Notes: a model not told the origin generated them from the letters alone. Counted from the first letter of the stretch, positions 23,135 to 35,343 are shown. The stretch is DNA of 64,000 bases from Phymorhynchus buccinoides (GCA_017654935.2 CM065706.1:4792117-4856116); one strand, 5' to 3'. Translations and numbers: made by a program.

Positions 23135-23809
23135 CTGCACATGCATATATATCATCATCATCAATGATTATCATCAATGATCACCATCAACATTGTCCTC
23201 ATTATCATTATCATCAACATTGTCATCATCATCATCCGATTTTGGTCACCTTCAAACGGCTACATAACCGTGACAGATGGAGAAATATGAACTTCAGTCT
23301 AAAAGTCGTTAGTGGAGCCTCTACTTCATGTGATGAAATTTATAATGATAAAGATGATGATGGTGATTGATGGTGATGATGATGATGATGATGATAATAA
23401 TGCTTAATAAACAAGTTCATACATTTTACAAACATTCCTATCTATCAGACCTCGCAGAAAAAAAATCAAAACATTTTATTCTGTGACATTCTTATAAACT
23501 GTGCTAAAGTGAAACTGAATCGAGTAAATCTCAAAGTATTTTCTAAAAGAGGAAAAGAAAGGAACATGAAGATGAAGAATACTCACAAGCTGTGATTCGC
23601 ACACACAAACAGACACACATGCACGCAAAAACATGCACCACAATCACCACCTTTTAACACACGCAAGTGCTCGCGTGCACACATAGCAACCCCCCCTTCC
23701 TCCCACCTATGCTCGCGTGCCTACACATAGCAACCCCCACCCTTCCTCCACCTAATTCGTTATCGCCCCCCCCCCCCCCCTTCACATACACATGTGACCA
23801 TTTACTCAC

Positions 23810-25398
23810 ACTTCCATCCGCCTCCAGAACAAAGTCCGTTTCATCCCCATCATCGTCGTCACCAGACTCTCCATCCTCAAAGAATTGCACCAGTGGCTTC
23901 AAGGATGGGTCTGGTCCTTGAGCAGGTGTAGGTTCCCCGACAGCATTATTCCTCTCTCTATGTCCCCTAGCACAATTCTTCCTATTCCTTCTCCACTTGC
24001 CTGCATAGTACACTCCTGGGTCCTTCCAACCGACAACACAGGAGTCTTTTTCAGCAACGCATGGTTCCAGGTTTGTTCCAACGATAGCCTCTTCTTCAGA
24101 TTTGTATGCAAATTGAGTTTGATCGTCAAGAAGTTTCTCGTTTGAGAACGTCGTCCGCGGCTTCGTGGAAAAAGACGCTGCTTCTTCTTCTTCTTCTTCA
24201 GCACGATCTCCTGCACCCTCGCTTGTTGCCTCAATAAGGCAAGAATCTTCTTTGTCAACGCACGGTTCCAGATGCTTTCCAATGATGGCGTCTTCTTCGG
24301 ATCCATGTGCAAAATCGGTGTGGTCATCACATTTCAGATATGCTACTCGTTTAGTAGTTTCTACCAAAGTCTTGCTTGTTGCACTCTCATCATCCACAAC
24401 ACAAGAAAGTTCTTCGCCAACCATAGCGTCTTCTTCGGATCCGTGTGCAAATTTGGTTCGATCATCATTAAATTTCTTAGTTAAGAATGCTGCTGCTTCC
24501 TTCAAGTAAGCAAACGCCATCTCTTCTAAAGCGCATTCTCCCACAGCCTTGCTTGTCGCCTCCTCATCAACAACTTGAAATTCTTTGTCGACGCATGGTT
24601 CCTGAGTTCTTCCAATGATGACTTCTTGAGATGTACGCACAAAATCGGTTCGATGATCCAACTCAGCCATGAGATCTCCAGCCATAATTGTTCCTTCCTT
24701 TTTCTTCTGAAATCCATGAGCGAAGGCGGCTTGAAAACGAATAAACCACCCTTGGACTCTTTCCAGAGTTTTTCTTTTCCCGAGTGTAACCGGGCCGAGA
24801 CCCCCTCCCTCTTCCTATCTTTCCGTATCTTCTCCTCCCCCGAGTTCCCTTCAAAGGAACGTTATAAACCTAACTAACCCCACCCATATACCTAACCCCC
24901 CTAATACACACTACCGCCCCTCCCCTCCCAACGTTACCCAGTAGCGTACCCCCACCTTACCTACATATACCCACCACCTGTACCCCCACTAACCCCCACT
25001 ACCCACCCCCTTCCAACCCCCTACCTACCCCCCCTTAAACCTACCCCCCTACCCCCTCCCCTCTCCCGCCTCCCCGTCCCCCTTGGCCTCCTCCCCTCCT
25101 TCTCCCCTCCCGCCTATCTCCCCTCCCTCCCCCCTCGTACGCCCCCCCTTTTCAACACGTAGTCCCCAGAGCGACTTTCCACGAGTCCCTCTCTCCCTCA
25201 CCCTGCTCCTCGATTTCTCGGGCCTCGGGCCTGGCCTGTCTCTCTGTCTACTGCTCTCCTCTCTGGGCCCTGCTGCTCTGCCCTTCCTCTTCTCTCTCCC
25301 CTCCTCTCTTCTCCCTATCTGCCTCTCGTCTGCCTTCTTCGTCTTTCTTTCCTCTCTCTCCGGTTCTGTCTGGACAATGGGAAGGGTTGGGCTGGTCC
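23810..25398 (-). CDS. repeat-protein gene: large exon (module 4), 5' part corrupted
   Basis: The 3' portion (23810 to about 24640) is a clean, open copy of module 2 with the GTGAGTAAA donor and the same long repeats, basic patch and LVQFFEDGES tail. From about 24640 to the acceptor-like ggctggtcctt at about 25398 the homologous sequence is still traceable (tcctcgatttctcgggcct, ctccggttctg, gaagggttgggctgg). It is broken by many small insertions and a C-rich expansion at about 24880-25140. This pattern looks like unpolished long-read consensus and not evolutionary decay, because it starts abruptly and affects intron and exon alike. Confidence 0.6.
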
Positions 25399-25496
25399 TT
25401 CAATGTTACAGAAAAAGAAAAAGGAACGGAAGAAAAAAATTACGTTAATTTTCGTTTTTGACTTTGACCCCCATGCGTGCGAAGCGCCGTGCATGC

Positions 25497-25499
<3 letters not shown>

Positions 25500-25558
<59 letters not shown>

Positions 25559-25690
25559 GAGAGAGAGAGAGAAGAGGAGAGAGAGAGAGAGTGAGGTTAA
25601 GGACAGAGAGGAGTTAGAGAGAGAGAGGATAGAGAGAGAGAGAAGAGAGAGAGAGTTTAGAGAGAGAGAGAGAGAGAGAAGAGTGAGTGG
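25500..25690. repeat. GA microsatellite (corrupted module intron)
   Basis: Imperfect (GA)n at the intron position where all modules carry GA. It is followed by a distorted cagacagagagacagatgaa spacer. Confidence 0.85.
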
Positions 25691-25738
25691 AGAAGGGGAG
25701 AGGAGAACAGACAGAGAGACAGATGAAGACAGATCTAC

Positions 25739-25853
25739 ATGGCACGCTATACCAGAACCTTGAAGGCAGAAGAGGGTGTCGGGCCTGCTTTTCTCCCGCC
25801 CATCCACTTGCTTGAATTGATCCGAAAACGACCGCCGAACCAGCCAGTCTGGG
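25739..25853 (-). pseudogene. corrupted copy of the small exon (module 4)
   Basis: Recognisable pieces in order: catggca, taccagaacct, ggtgtcg, ctgctttt, ttgaattgatcc, aaccagccagtctg. The copy is lengthened from 65 to about 115 nt by scattered insertions. It matches the small exon position between GA tract and ATC repeats. Whether it is a real decayed exon or a sequencing artefact cannot be settled here; artefact is favoured. Confidence 0.55.
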
Positions 25854-25859
25854 CACAGT

Positions 25860-26640
25860 TTAATCATGCAACATCACATCAATGATCGCCCACACATGCA
25901 AACATTGTCATCATTATCTCATCATGTACATCATCATCATAAATAATCCCCAATTTTTGGTGGGTCACCTGTGTGTTCACCTTCAAGGAAACGGCTACAA
26001 AATTACAAATGCTATAAATTGACCATGTGGACTGAGTGGAAAAATAATGAACTGTTACTCTTTTCAATGGGTCTAAAAGTCGTTATTGTGAGAGCCTCAA
26101 AACTTCAACTCAAGCATTCTTTGTCATGGTGAAGTTACATTTAAATAATAATAATGATTGATGAATGATGATGGGTGGATGAATTAATGATGATGGAAAT
26201 GATGGGAAAATTATGCATGATGAAAGGAAGCTTTTGCTTTAGAAAAAAAAACGTTACAAAAGGGGACAAAAAAAATAAAGAAAATAAAATACCAAAAAAT
26301 AAATAGCAAACGAAAAAAAAAAAAAGAAAAATAAAACAAAGGTTCAGCACATTTTACAAAACATTCCCTATCTATCACCAAACCTCCGCATGAAAATAAT
26401 CACACATTTTATATCTGTGACACTTCTTAATAAACTGTGCTTAAGTGAAACTGAATCGAGTCACATCTAACATCCAAGCCTTTCTAAAAATCAAAAGAGG
26501 AAAAAAAAAAAAAAAAAAAAAGGATACAATGAAGATGAAGAAATACACACAAGCGTGGAACCTATCGCAAACACACGAAACACCACTAAACATAGACCAC
26601 AACCCACCTTCAAACACAGCGCAAGTTGCTGCTCGCTACA
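25860..26640. other. corrupted module intron
   Basis: Distorted version of the conserved module spacer: cattgtcatcattatc, aaacggctac, ctatctatca, aactgtgct[t]aagtgaaactgaatcgagt appear in the expected order with extra bases and A-homopolymers between them. Confidence 0.65.
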
Positions 26641-28740
26641 CGCGCACAACATAACAACGAACTTCCCTCAACTTTCCCAACTCACAAACAACTCCCCCCC
26701 CCCCTTACCACTCCCCAATTAACAACTCCCCGTCCCCAACAAAACTCCTTCCCTTACTTAAAACTTCCCCAACTCAACTTCTCCTCACCTTCCACCCTTT
26801 TCCCAACTCCCCCCCAACTACCAACTCCCCCCTCCCCAACAGACTAACTAACTCTCTCCACTAACCCCCCTAACCACTCCCGACTCAATACAAAGTCCAC
26901 TCCCAACCCAACTACAAACTCCCCGCCCCACTCTAACTCTCGAACAACTCCTTCCCTCGCCCCCCCTGAACAACTCAACTTAACAACTACACTCCCTCCC
27001 CCCATAACAACTTTCTGAATAACACAACTCCTCCCCCTACTAACACTCTAACAACTATAAAACAACTACAACCTAACTTACAACTCACGCTCAAAACTCT
27101 CCCCACTCCCTCCCCCTACTCCCACAACTCCCCTTACTAACTTTAACAACTTACACTCCCAAAACAACTCCCCCTGCATTAACTTCCCACAACTCACAAA
27201 ACAACTCCCAATTAACTCGACTCCCCCAACTACAAACTATAAAACAACTTTACTCCCACAACTACTTCCCATTCCCTCCACTCATAACAACTCCCCCCCA
27301 ACTCCTCAAACTACTCATAACAACTCCCCCCCCCCCCCCCCAACTAACTCCCCTACTCCCCCCAACTCCCTACAACTTCCCACTTAACAACTAACATTAC
27401 TAAACTTCCCATACTACATCATTCCCAAACGCTCCCTTACTCCCAACTCCCCCCCTCCCTACATCAACCTAACTCAGACTCCCCCTAACACCTACTCTTC
27501 CCTCCCTACTACTCAACCTCCCCAAACAACTATCTACTCCTAACAAACTTTACTCCTAAACAACTCACAAATAACCTAACACTTACAACTTCCGCCCAAC
27601 TCCTCCCCCCCCACACCTTTTCTAACTACTGCCAACTACTAACTAACAACATCTCACTCCCCCCCCCCCCCAACTAAACAACTCAACTACAACTTCCACT
27701 ATCTACTCAACTACAACTACTACAACTTCCTTTCCCCCCCAACACTCTACAACTCCTCCCCCCCCCCCTTTTAAAAACGTACTCCCGACTACATCTACAT
27801 AGACAACTCCCCAATAACAACTTCAACTCACCTCCAACTTAACAAACTACAACCTACTTGACAACTTTCTAACCAACTAACTACGGTTCAACTAACAACA
27901 TAACATACTTAACATCCAAACAACTTCCCATACTCCCCAACTTCCCAGCAACCTACCTTAACCCTACTTACTATCACAACAACAACGTTCCCCTCCCCCA
28001 CTCTCACTCCCCTTCCCCCTCTCTCCTACAACTCCCCCACAACTCCCACCTTACTCCCCACCTACTACTAACATCATCCCACCATAACCACTAACCAAAC
28101 TCAACTCAACGTACCTAACTACAAACTCCCTCCCCAACTTACTACACAAACCACTTTACTACTAACTAACTACTGTCCCAACTACTCTACTTTCTCTCCC
28201 CACTCTCCCCCAACTCCCCACACTCCCAGTCCTACAACTACCTACACTTCCCAACTCTTTTCCTCTCAACTAACTAACTTCCATGTCCCTAACCTCCCAA
28301 AACTCCCCCCTCACTCCCCCACCCGTAACTACTACTTCCTACTCCCTCAACTCTAACTCCCTACTAATAACTCTACTCCCCCCCATTCGCTAACTAACTA
28401 ACTCAACTCTCAAACTAACAAACTTAACTAACTTCTCCCCCCCCCAACCTCCCAACACTCCACAACTGTAACACTTACCTAAAACTCCAACTCATAAGCA
28501 ACTACTACCTTACCCCCACTAACTCTCCTCTCAACTCCAAACTCGCAACTCTACCTACTAACTCAAACTCTACTTCCCTACTTTCCTCCCCTAACAACTG
28601 CCCATAACAACTACTCCCCAACTTCTAAACAACTTTTCAACAACTCCCATAACCCTTCAACTAACTCCCTTCCTTCCCACTTCCCCCCCACCTTACTACT
28701 TCACTGTATAACTTTTCCCACCTCCCCCCCCCCCCTCCCC
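26641..28740. repeat. ~2.1 kb irregular C-rich 'aactcccc' tract
   Basis: Almost only A, C and T on the plus strand, made of irregular caactcccc/ctaact words without a fixed period. In intact modules this position holds only about 50-90 bp (caacccccacccttcctccacc). No gene is present; rare open frames here are chance. Confidence 0.8.
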
Positions 28741-29655
28741 CCAGACACTAATACTTCGTTTCTCCCGGCCTTATCCGGGGGGCCTCGACCATCGCGATAT
28801 ATCGCCCCTCGTCTCGCCCTCGCCTCTCCCGCCCGCCACCATATCGCGAAAATTTTATCGCATCCAACCCTAATTCGTTATCCGCCCCGCTATCAGCCGA
28901 AATTCGCCCTCATCGTCGCGTCCGCTCGCCCGTTTATCGCCCCCGCCCGTTTCGCCCATCATCGCGCACGCCCCCCCCCCCGTAATCAATTCGCCCCCGC
29001 CAGCAATCGCCCCCTTAAATCGCCCCATCGCCCGCCTCGCCCCCCCCCCGCCATCAATCATCGCCCCCCCACGCCCCGCCCGTATCGCCCCCTCGCGCCC
29101 CATCGGGCCCATATATCGCCCCCCGCCTCCGCATCTGCCCGTTTCGCGGCCCTCGCCCCCCATATCGCGGCGGCCATCGCCATCCGGATCCCCGCGCTTC
29201 CCGATAAATCGCCTCTATTATCTCGCGCCCCCCCCAGATCCGCCCGATCTCCGCCTCTCCCCGCCATCGCCCCCCCCCGATCGCGCCGCTTATCCGCCCC
29301 ATCGTCGCCGCGCCCGCCCTAATCGCCGTCGCCTCGCGCAAATCTTGACCATCCATCCGTCGCCATGCCGCGCCGCCATATCGTCGCCCCCCCTATCGTC
29401 GTCGCCCCTTATCGCCCGCCCCCCTCTCGTATTCGCCCCCCCTCGCCCCCCCATTCGCCCCGCCCCCCCCCTCTCCCCCCCCAATCTCGCGTTCGATCGC
29501 CCCGTCGCCCCCCCCCCCCCTCGCCCCTCTCCTCCGCCCGCCACCCCCCATCGCCACTCTCGCCCCCTGATCCGATCTTGCCCATTTATCGCCCTCTATC
29601 TCCGCCCCCCCGCCCCATCGCCCCCCCCCCCCCTCTCGCCCCCCCCCCCCGCCCC
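28741..29655. repeat. ~0.9 kb irregular 'atcgcccc' tract
   Basis: Irregular iteration of tatcgcccc, cgccccc and ttcgcccc, ending in ttcacatacacatgtga. In intact modules the same junction reads ttcgttatcgccccc then ttcacatacacatgtga once. The tract therefore looks like a stuttered expansion of that short motif. The Pro/Arg- and Gly/Arg-rich frames in it are artefacts. Confidence 0.8.
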
Positions 29656-29659
29656 CCCT

Positions 29660-30330
29660 TCACATACACATGTGAACCATTTACTCACCACACTTCAGTT
29701 CTTTTTATTTTTCCATCCATCCGCCGTCCCCAGAAACAAAGCCGTTTCATGTTTCATCATATTCAATTCATCATCCCCATCATCGCGTCGTCTATAGTGT
29801 CACCATCGACCCCGTCTTCTCCATCCCAAAGAATTGCACCATGGCTTTTTTTTTTCAATTGATGGGTCTCTTCTGGTCCTTCAAGCAGGTGGTGTAGGGT
29901 TCTTCCTTCCCTCGGACAAAAAAGCATGTTTTCCGGTCGCTGTAACTTCTTTCAGAAAAAAAAAATCAACACAACTTCTCTTCAAATAACTTCACATATA
30001 TTGCCAAAACAGAGGAAAACCCTTGTCGGCACAAAGGCTATAGAAGAAGAAAAGAGTGGTTTTGTCTAGAAGATATTATCAATAACAAGAAAAATGGCTC
30101 TTTCTCTTTTCTTTTTTCAATCCATGGGCAAATTTCGGAAATTCGCTGCGTCTGTGGTGATCATCAAAATCATCGATCGTCATTTTCAGGTTTCCTTCTC
30201 GTCATATGAGAAAATGTCCCCCCCGTGACCTTTTTTTTTTCATTCCCACCCCCAACAGTCGTCGTCGTCGCCCAAATATGGCAAGGCCATAGATCTTTAT
30301 CTTTTCCAACAATAGCCTCGACCAGCCTCA
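29660..30330 (-). pseudogene. corrupted copy of a module large exon (3' part)
   Basis: Starts with the expected intron/donor block (acatgtgaaccatttactca) and the exon end (ccatccgcc..ccagaa, gtttcat, ccccatcatcg, ccaaagaattgcacca, atgggtct, ctggtccttcaagcaggt). It then becomes increasingly distorted. Later fragments such as atgggcaaattt and cgatcgtca echo the FAHGSEED-type repeats. Frames are broken throughout. Confidence 0.55.
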
Positions 30331-30439
30331 CCAATAGCTGAATGCATAGGCACGTGCAAGTGCATGGATCCGCCTAGGGGTAGGTCAAATATCAATCTCA
30401 AACTTGCCCTTTGGAGATTTCCCCTTTGTGATTGAGACG

Positions 30440-30990
30440 ATTCTTTCTTTCTTCTCTTCCCCTCCTCCTCTAGGTTAGTCCATTATCAAACATCAAGCAC
30501 AAAGCAAGTTCAAGCGAGTTCTGAACAAAAGGCAATAAAAAGGCAAATGCCTGTCCAATTTGTCTGCTTAGAGGTTTGCTTCTTCTTTTCTTTTGATCAG
30601 TTTGAAGATTTCCCTTGACGATTCTTCTCCTCTAGTCCATTATCAGCGAGTTCTGAACAAAGGCATGCCTTCAAGTTTGTCCTGCTAGAGGTTTCTTTGA
30701 TCGATTGAGATTGCCCTTTGATCCTTTGACGATCCTTCCTCTTGTTCCCGTTTTGCTAATACATAAGGATTTGTGAACAAAGGGCGGACAGACTGTCAAT
30801 TTTGTCTACTAAAGTTTTTCTTTGATCAGTTGCGATTCCCTTTGAGGATTTCTTCTCTTCTAGTCCTTATATCCAAAGCCATTTCTGAACAAAGGTGTTT
30901 GGAGATTTTTCCCTTTGCGTGACGATTCCTTCTTTTCTTTCTTTTTCTTTTTTCCGTGTTCATAAGAGTTTCTGAACAAAGGCTAGCGTT
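30440..30990. repeat. degenerate ~90-130 bp tandem repeat
   Basis: Blocks with tctagtccattatcaa, gagttctgaacaaa, ggcatgcctt, gtttgtc, gaggtttctttgatca and ccctttgacgattc recur. The tgaacaaa landmark lies at about 30522, 30653, 30773, 30887 and 30972. Copies are strongly diverged or damaged. Confidence 0.7.
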
Positions 30991-31845
30991 CTGGGGTTGA
31001 AAAAGGCTTGTGCGCGCGGAGCGGGCGGAGCGTTGGCGCGGCCGGGCGATGCCCACCAATGTTTGTTTGTTTGCCCTACTACCATTCTACTAAAATTCCT
31101 GCTTTGAGGAATGAGATCTTTGATGAGTTTGAGACGACGCTCTGTCCAAGGCTTAAAAACAAGACCGAAACAATAAAAACCAAAACACATTTAACACACC
31201 AAAACAACACGCTCACAACCCAAACAACAAACACAAACCATAAAAACAACCACCTGTGCAAACTTGGGTTGGATTATGGATGCGAGGGCTAGTCCCCCAC
31301 CTTCCTTTTCGCTCACACAACGTAGACAGAACAACAGAACACAAAGTTCGTCCTGAATAAATTCAAGTTTTTTTCCATTTCCAACAACCAGAGATTCCCC
31401 CCCCCCCCCCCCCCCCCCCCCCCCACCCCCTCCCCCCACACCCCACCTCCATGGCCATTGGTTGACTTGGTTGTAGGCATTTCTTGCGTTTTCCAGACAC
31501 ATCTTTCCTTTTGTTTTTTTTTTTTCTTTTTGTTCTTTTCCCCTGGATATGTCTCGAAAGGAAACCCCCCCGAGACCCCCTTTTTCCTTTTCCTCTTTTT
31601 TTTTTTATTTTGTCGCCAGTAAATTCCTCCAAGCCGGAAGCTAAATTTTTTCCAAGCGCTCGCTGAAGGTTGGATGTCATTGGGTCCCACAGAGGTTTAT
31701 TGTTTTTCTTGTTTTTTCTTTCCGGAATCAATTTTGGTCCCGTTTTACCCCAGAAATTCCCAAGCACTGGTGGGTTGGTATTTTAAGGTGTGGTTCTTTC
31801 TGGGTCCCAATGTTACCAGAATCCCGAGCTCCGCTGGCTTGGAAT
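30991..31845. other. low-quality non-coding stretch with poly-C
   Basis: No gene recognised. It contains a poly-C run (about 31397-31424), several long T runs and many homopolymers. Short open frames here show no family resemblance or splice-bounded structure. Confidence 0.5.
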
Positions 31846-32621
31846 TTAGGAATTTTCTTTGTCCAGACGTTTTTCCTGATCATCCTCAGTCGCATTTCCA
31901 CCAGAATCCAAAAAAATGAAGGGTTGGCTTTCAGGCAGGTCTTTGTCGAGGGCTCTTTCCTGGTTATTCCAAATCTTGAATATTAAATCTGATCTTCGAA
32001 CAATGTTCGTCTGATCTCCATCACTAAGGGCTTTTCCATGATTATTCCAAATCCTCAATGCATCTGATCCTCGAACAAAGTTCGTTTGATCTCCATCACT
32101 AAGGGCTTTTCCGTGATTATTCCAAATCCTCAATGCATCTGATCCTCGAACAAAGTTCGTCTGATCTCCATCACTAAGGGCTTTTCCCTGATTATTCCAA
32201 ATCCTGAATGGATCTGATCTTCGAACAAAGTTCGTCTGATCTCCATCACTAAGGGCTTTTCCCTGATTATTCCAAATCCTGAATGCATCTGATCCTCGAA
32301 CAAAGTTCGTCTGATCTCCATCACTAAGGGCTTTTCCATGATTATTCCAAATCCTGAATGGATCTGATCTTCGAACAAAGTTCGTCTGATCTCCATCACT
32401 AAGGGCTTTTCCCTGATTATTCCAAATCCTGAATGCATCTGATCCTCGAACAAAGTTCGTCTGATCTCCATCACTAAGGGCTTTTCCCTGATTAGTCCAA
32501 ATCCTGAATGCATCTGATCCTCGAACAAAGTTCGTCCGATCTCCATCATTACAAACATTGCCTTCATCAGAGACGGGCCTCTGGTCACAGTCTTGCAATG
32601 TGCTTGTAGGTCTAATCTTTT
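31846..32621 (-). CDS. repeat-protein gene: exon with eight 25-residue repeats
   Basis: The acceptor is tgtgttttcag at 32622-32632. The exon enters with two bases (AA) and reads EKIRPTSTLQDCDQRP..., then eight tandem 75-bp units with cores QTNFVRGSD and FRIWNNQGKALS. Positions 12-13 alternate AF/PF/AL and position 20 alternates Q/H. The core D-x-Q/R-T-x-F-V-R-x-S-D/E matches the repeats of the module exons (DRTDFVRTSEE, DQTKFAHGSEE), so it probably belongs to the same gene or family. The last unit is diverged and the frame stops at about 31846. No convincing donor was found because the left side falls in the low-quality stretch. The preceding exon at 34076-34220 ends with one base, so the join is in frame. 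Confidence 0.7.
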
Positions 32622-32649
32622 CTGAAAACACAACCAGAGCAAACACAAC

Positions 32650-33420
32650 TGTTAATGTTGGAACATTAGCGTAGTAGGAACCAACAATAACTTTTTCAAG
32701 TCACAACAGAGCCCATACTAGTTAGGCTTCAACCAAGATTGTCAAACAGTTTTCAAAGCCACGCTCTACCTTCAACCAATATAGGATTACTGTTAGATCT
32801 TCTTGCTACTTTTTTTTGATACATTGCAAAACCAGTAACAAAAGTCGCTAGGTTCTCAAACAAGCTTTTGTCACCCCCCCCCCCCCGTTCTGCTGCATTT
32901 GGTTTTTCGTTACTAAAAACTCGTTCTGCTGTATTTGGTTTTTCGTTACTGAAAACTCGACACTTAAGTTGTCTCTCTGTATGGTGTTTATGTTACTCAA
33001 AAGGACACATGTAGCCCTATGTGTGCATATTATGCAAGTCCGTCGTTTCCGACAATGACTGCCAGACAGCAGAGGGGGACAGCCGTTATTCCGGCAGGCT
33101 GGGCTACAATTTCTTGATAGTGGAGATGTCTTGCCCAGGGTACATCCCCACTCTCTCTCGCCAAAGGGATTTGAGGGACAGCTGGCGTTGGGCAAGTTCC
33201 AAAAAGACTACAAAACAATTTTGGCTGCAGCACTAGAGCCAGTGAAAATGCCTTATAGTTTGAGTCAGTCAGTCTTCCACGAAAGACTGAGCTGTACCAT
33301 GATTTGGAGTCTAAAACAAAATCCCTATCTATTCTAACCATACTGACCAACACTTAATGGCATAACACTTTCCCAAGTTGGAAACCATTGCCATAGCAAT
33401 GAGCGACTTAGCGGGCTTTT
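32650..33420. other. intron-like sequence, no exon recognised
   Basis: Contains a poly-C run (about 32873-32886) and a short direct duplication of cgttctgctg[ct]atttgg followed by tttttcgttact (32888-32955). No splice-bounded frame with a recognisable product was found on either strand. Confidence 0.5.
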
Positions 33421-33504
33421 TTTTTTTACCACCAGGGGGCATAACGCTCGAGTGGGGCTAATCCTCTCTATATTCTTAGTTGGGGATAAAAGAGAGAGAG
33501 AGAG

Positions 33505-33580
<76 letters not shown>

Positions 33581-33620
33581 AGAAGAGAGAGGAGAGAGAT
33601 TGAGAGAGAAGAGAGGGAGA

Positions 33621-33687
<67 letters not shown>

Positions 33688-33800
33688 GAGAGAGAGAGTC
33701 CACCCGTCTAGTCCCTCCTCTCTCTCTCTCACTACGCCCAACTAAATAAAATCGCGTGATAACCCCCTAGTGGATTGACTGCCCCCTGGTGGTCAAATAA
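33420..33800. mobile_element. inverted-repeat element with GA microsatellite core
   Basis: The left arm (accaccagggggca, gtggggct, tattcttagttgggg) is mirrored on the right (cgcccaactaaataa, ccccctagtgg, tgccccctggtggt). The centre is filled by about 220 bp of (GA)n. The right arm, with ctctctcactacgcccaact, recurs at 57890-58105. Confidence 0.7.
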
Positions 33801-34075
33801 TCGCCATAAGTCGACCATGGATAAACAAAAAGCAAAGGGGCGTAACTTCCCTTACAGGAAGTATCATGCTGCCTTCCCTTTACTTCCAGTCACATGATCC
33901 CTTCCTTTGACAAGACACTTCTTTTCCAACATGGAAGGCACCACTCATTTCGGGAACCAGCTCTAGTTTTCTTTCATTTGTCTGACTTTTAGGATGTCAC
34001 CTGGTTTGTTAGTGTAGAGGTTTGAGCCGGTCTTGTTCTAGCCCTTCATTTGGTGAGAGTATTTGGTTCACTCAC

Positions 34076-34220
34076 CAATGCTCAGGAGCATGTTTCCATC
34101 GATGATCATGGAGTTGATGGTGACGGGGCTGGCAGGCGATGAAGGAGGAGGCTGCTGTTGTTGTTGTTGTTGTTCGCCTGGAGTGGTCACAAAGGAGACC
34201 GTCCTCAGTTCTAGCTCGTT
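34076..34220 (-). CDS. repeat-protein gene: 145-nt exon with polyglutamine
   Basis: The acceptor is gtctgcag and the donor GTGAGTGAAC, both strong. It enters in phase 0 and leaves after one base (ATT G). It encodes NELELRTVSFVTTPGE, a run of seven Gln, PPPSSPASPVTINSM and IIDGNMLLSI. The Gln run is a (CAA/CAG) repeat. The phase fits both neighbours on the minus strand: the exon at 37450-39977 ends in phase 0, and the exon at 31846-32621 begins with two bases. No domain is recognised. It could instead belong to another gene lying between, but the double phase match favours one transcript. Confidence 0.7.
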
Positions 34221-34279
34221 CTGCAGACACGCACAGACATTCACACACACATGAATGCAGAGAATGCACGCACACACAT

Positions 34280-34562
34280 GCAATTAATTTGTATCCGTAA
34301 ACCTAAACACACACACACAAATACACGTGCGCACACACGCACAATCGTAACGTCGTGAAGGAATGACGTACACACACACCTACACACACACACACACACA
34401 CGCGCGCCGCGCGCGCGCGCGCACACACATACATATTTACACAGACACACGCACGCGCGCATATAAACACATACACACATGCAGACAGACACACAGCAAA
34501 TATATAGGCCTACACGCACACATAAACGCATGGGCGCCATGTAGCCCCCCCCCCCCCCCCAC
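34280..34562. repeat. CA / CG-rich microsatellite and poly-C
   Basis: (CA)n with a short alternating (CG)n block at about 34401-34422 and a poly-C run at about 34545-34560. The alternating purine-pyrimidine block is of Z-DNA type. Confidence 0.85.
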
Positions 34563-34744
34563 AAAATGAAGAAAAACCAACCAAGCAACAACAACAAAAA
34601 CGGCAATATTAACATTTCTTCCCCTCACAACACTATCTGAACCATCTTAGACGGAAAAAGTGCTGTCTCTATAGGGGATTTGAAGAATGAAAATATCACT
34701 TTTTCCGTAAAAAAAAATCACCAATATATTCAGTCCTGGATAGT

Positions 34745-34850
34745 ACACTTGACACTTGGAGCGCAAGTGAAATCATAGTGCGCGTGCACTACAACTGCAC
34801 TTGTCGCAAGTGAAGTTATAGTGCGCGTGCACTACAACTGCACTTGTACC
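34745..34850. repeat. two-copy ~55-bp tandem repeat
   Basis: cgcaagtgaa[ag]t[ct]atagtg followed by cgcgtgcactacaactgcac occurs twice in direct succession. Each copy also contains the small palindrome gtgcgcgtgcac. Confidence 0.75.
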
Positions 34851-35084
34851 GTTTTGGGTTGAGGGGAAGAAATGTTAATATTGCCAAAAACGTTTCTTCC
34901 ACAACACTTATTCAACAAAATTAAGCACGACATCCCATTCATCAAATAAACTTCCTTTAATTTGAAACTTTCTCTATAAAAAAAAAAAAGCAACCGAGAA
35001 AAGAAAAGAACTCGCACTTCAGAGGATGCCTTTCTTTGCAAATACCAAGTCACCAACTTGCTCCCAAACATCCATTTATTGCAT

Positions 35085-35185
35085 AATAATAATAATAATT
35101 AGGAAAATGTATATAGTGCCCATCCTAATATGTAGGCTACAGGGCGCTTTACACAGAATTGAAATGGAAAAAAAAACATGAAGCA
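35085..35185 (-). mobile_element. retroelement 3' tail fragment
   Basis: aataataataatt followed by gtatatagtgcccatcc and acagggcgctttacac resembles the reversed 3' end of SINE/LINE elements of invertebrates ((AAT)n then ...agcgc...ggcgctttaca). It is short and carries no coding part. Confidence 0.5.
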
Positions 35186-35277
35186 AACATCCAATAACAT
35201 GAGCAGACAACACAATACCGGTTAGACTTCGTTTGACCGGTACTAATGCACATAGCAATCAGCAACAACAACTGCTG

Positions 35278-35290
35278 TGACTACTACTAT

Positions 35291-35343
<53 letters not shown>

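Noticed and set aside
28870..29862. Gly/Arg/Ala-rich and Pro/Arg-rich frames
   Set aside because: Translation of the irregular atcgcccc tract, which appears to be an expansion artefact.
32130..32648. Second frame over the 75-bp repeats (MHSGFGIIREKPLVMEIRRT)
   Set aside because: A 75-bp unit keeps all frames periodic. The chosen frame is the one that matches the module repeat core and the splice phase of the preceding exon.
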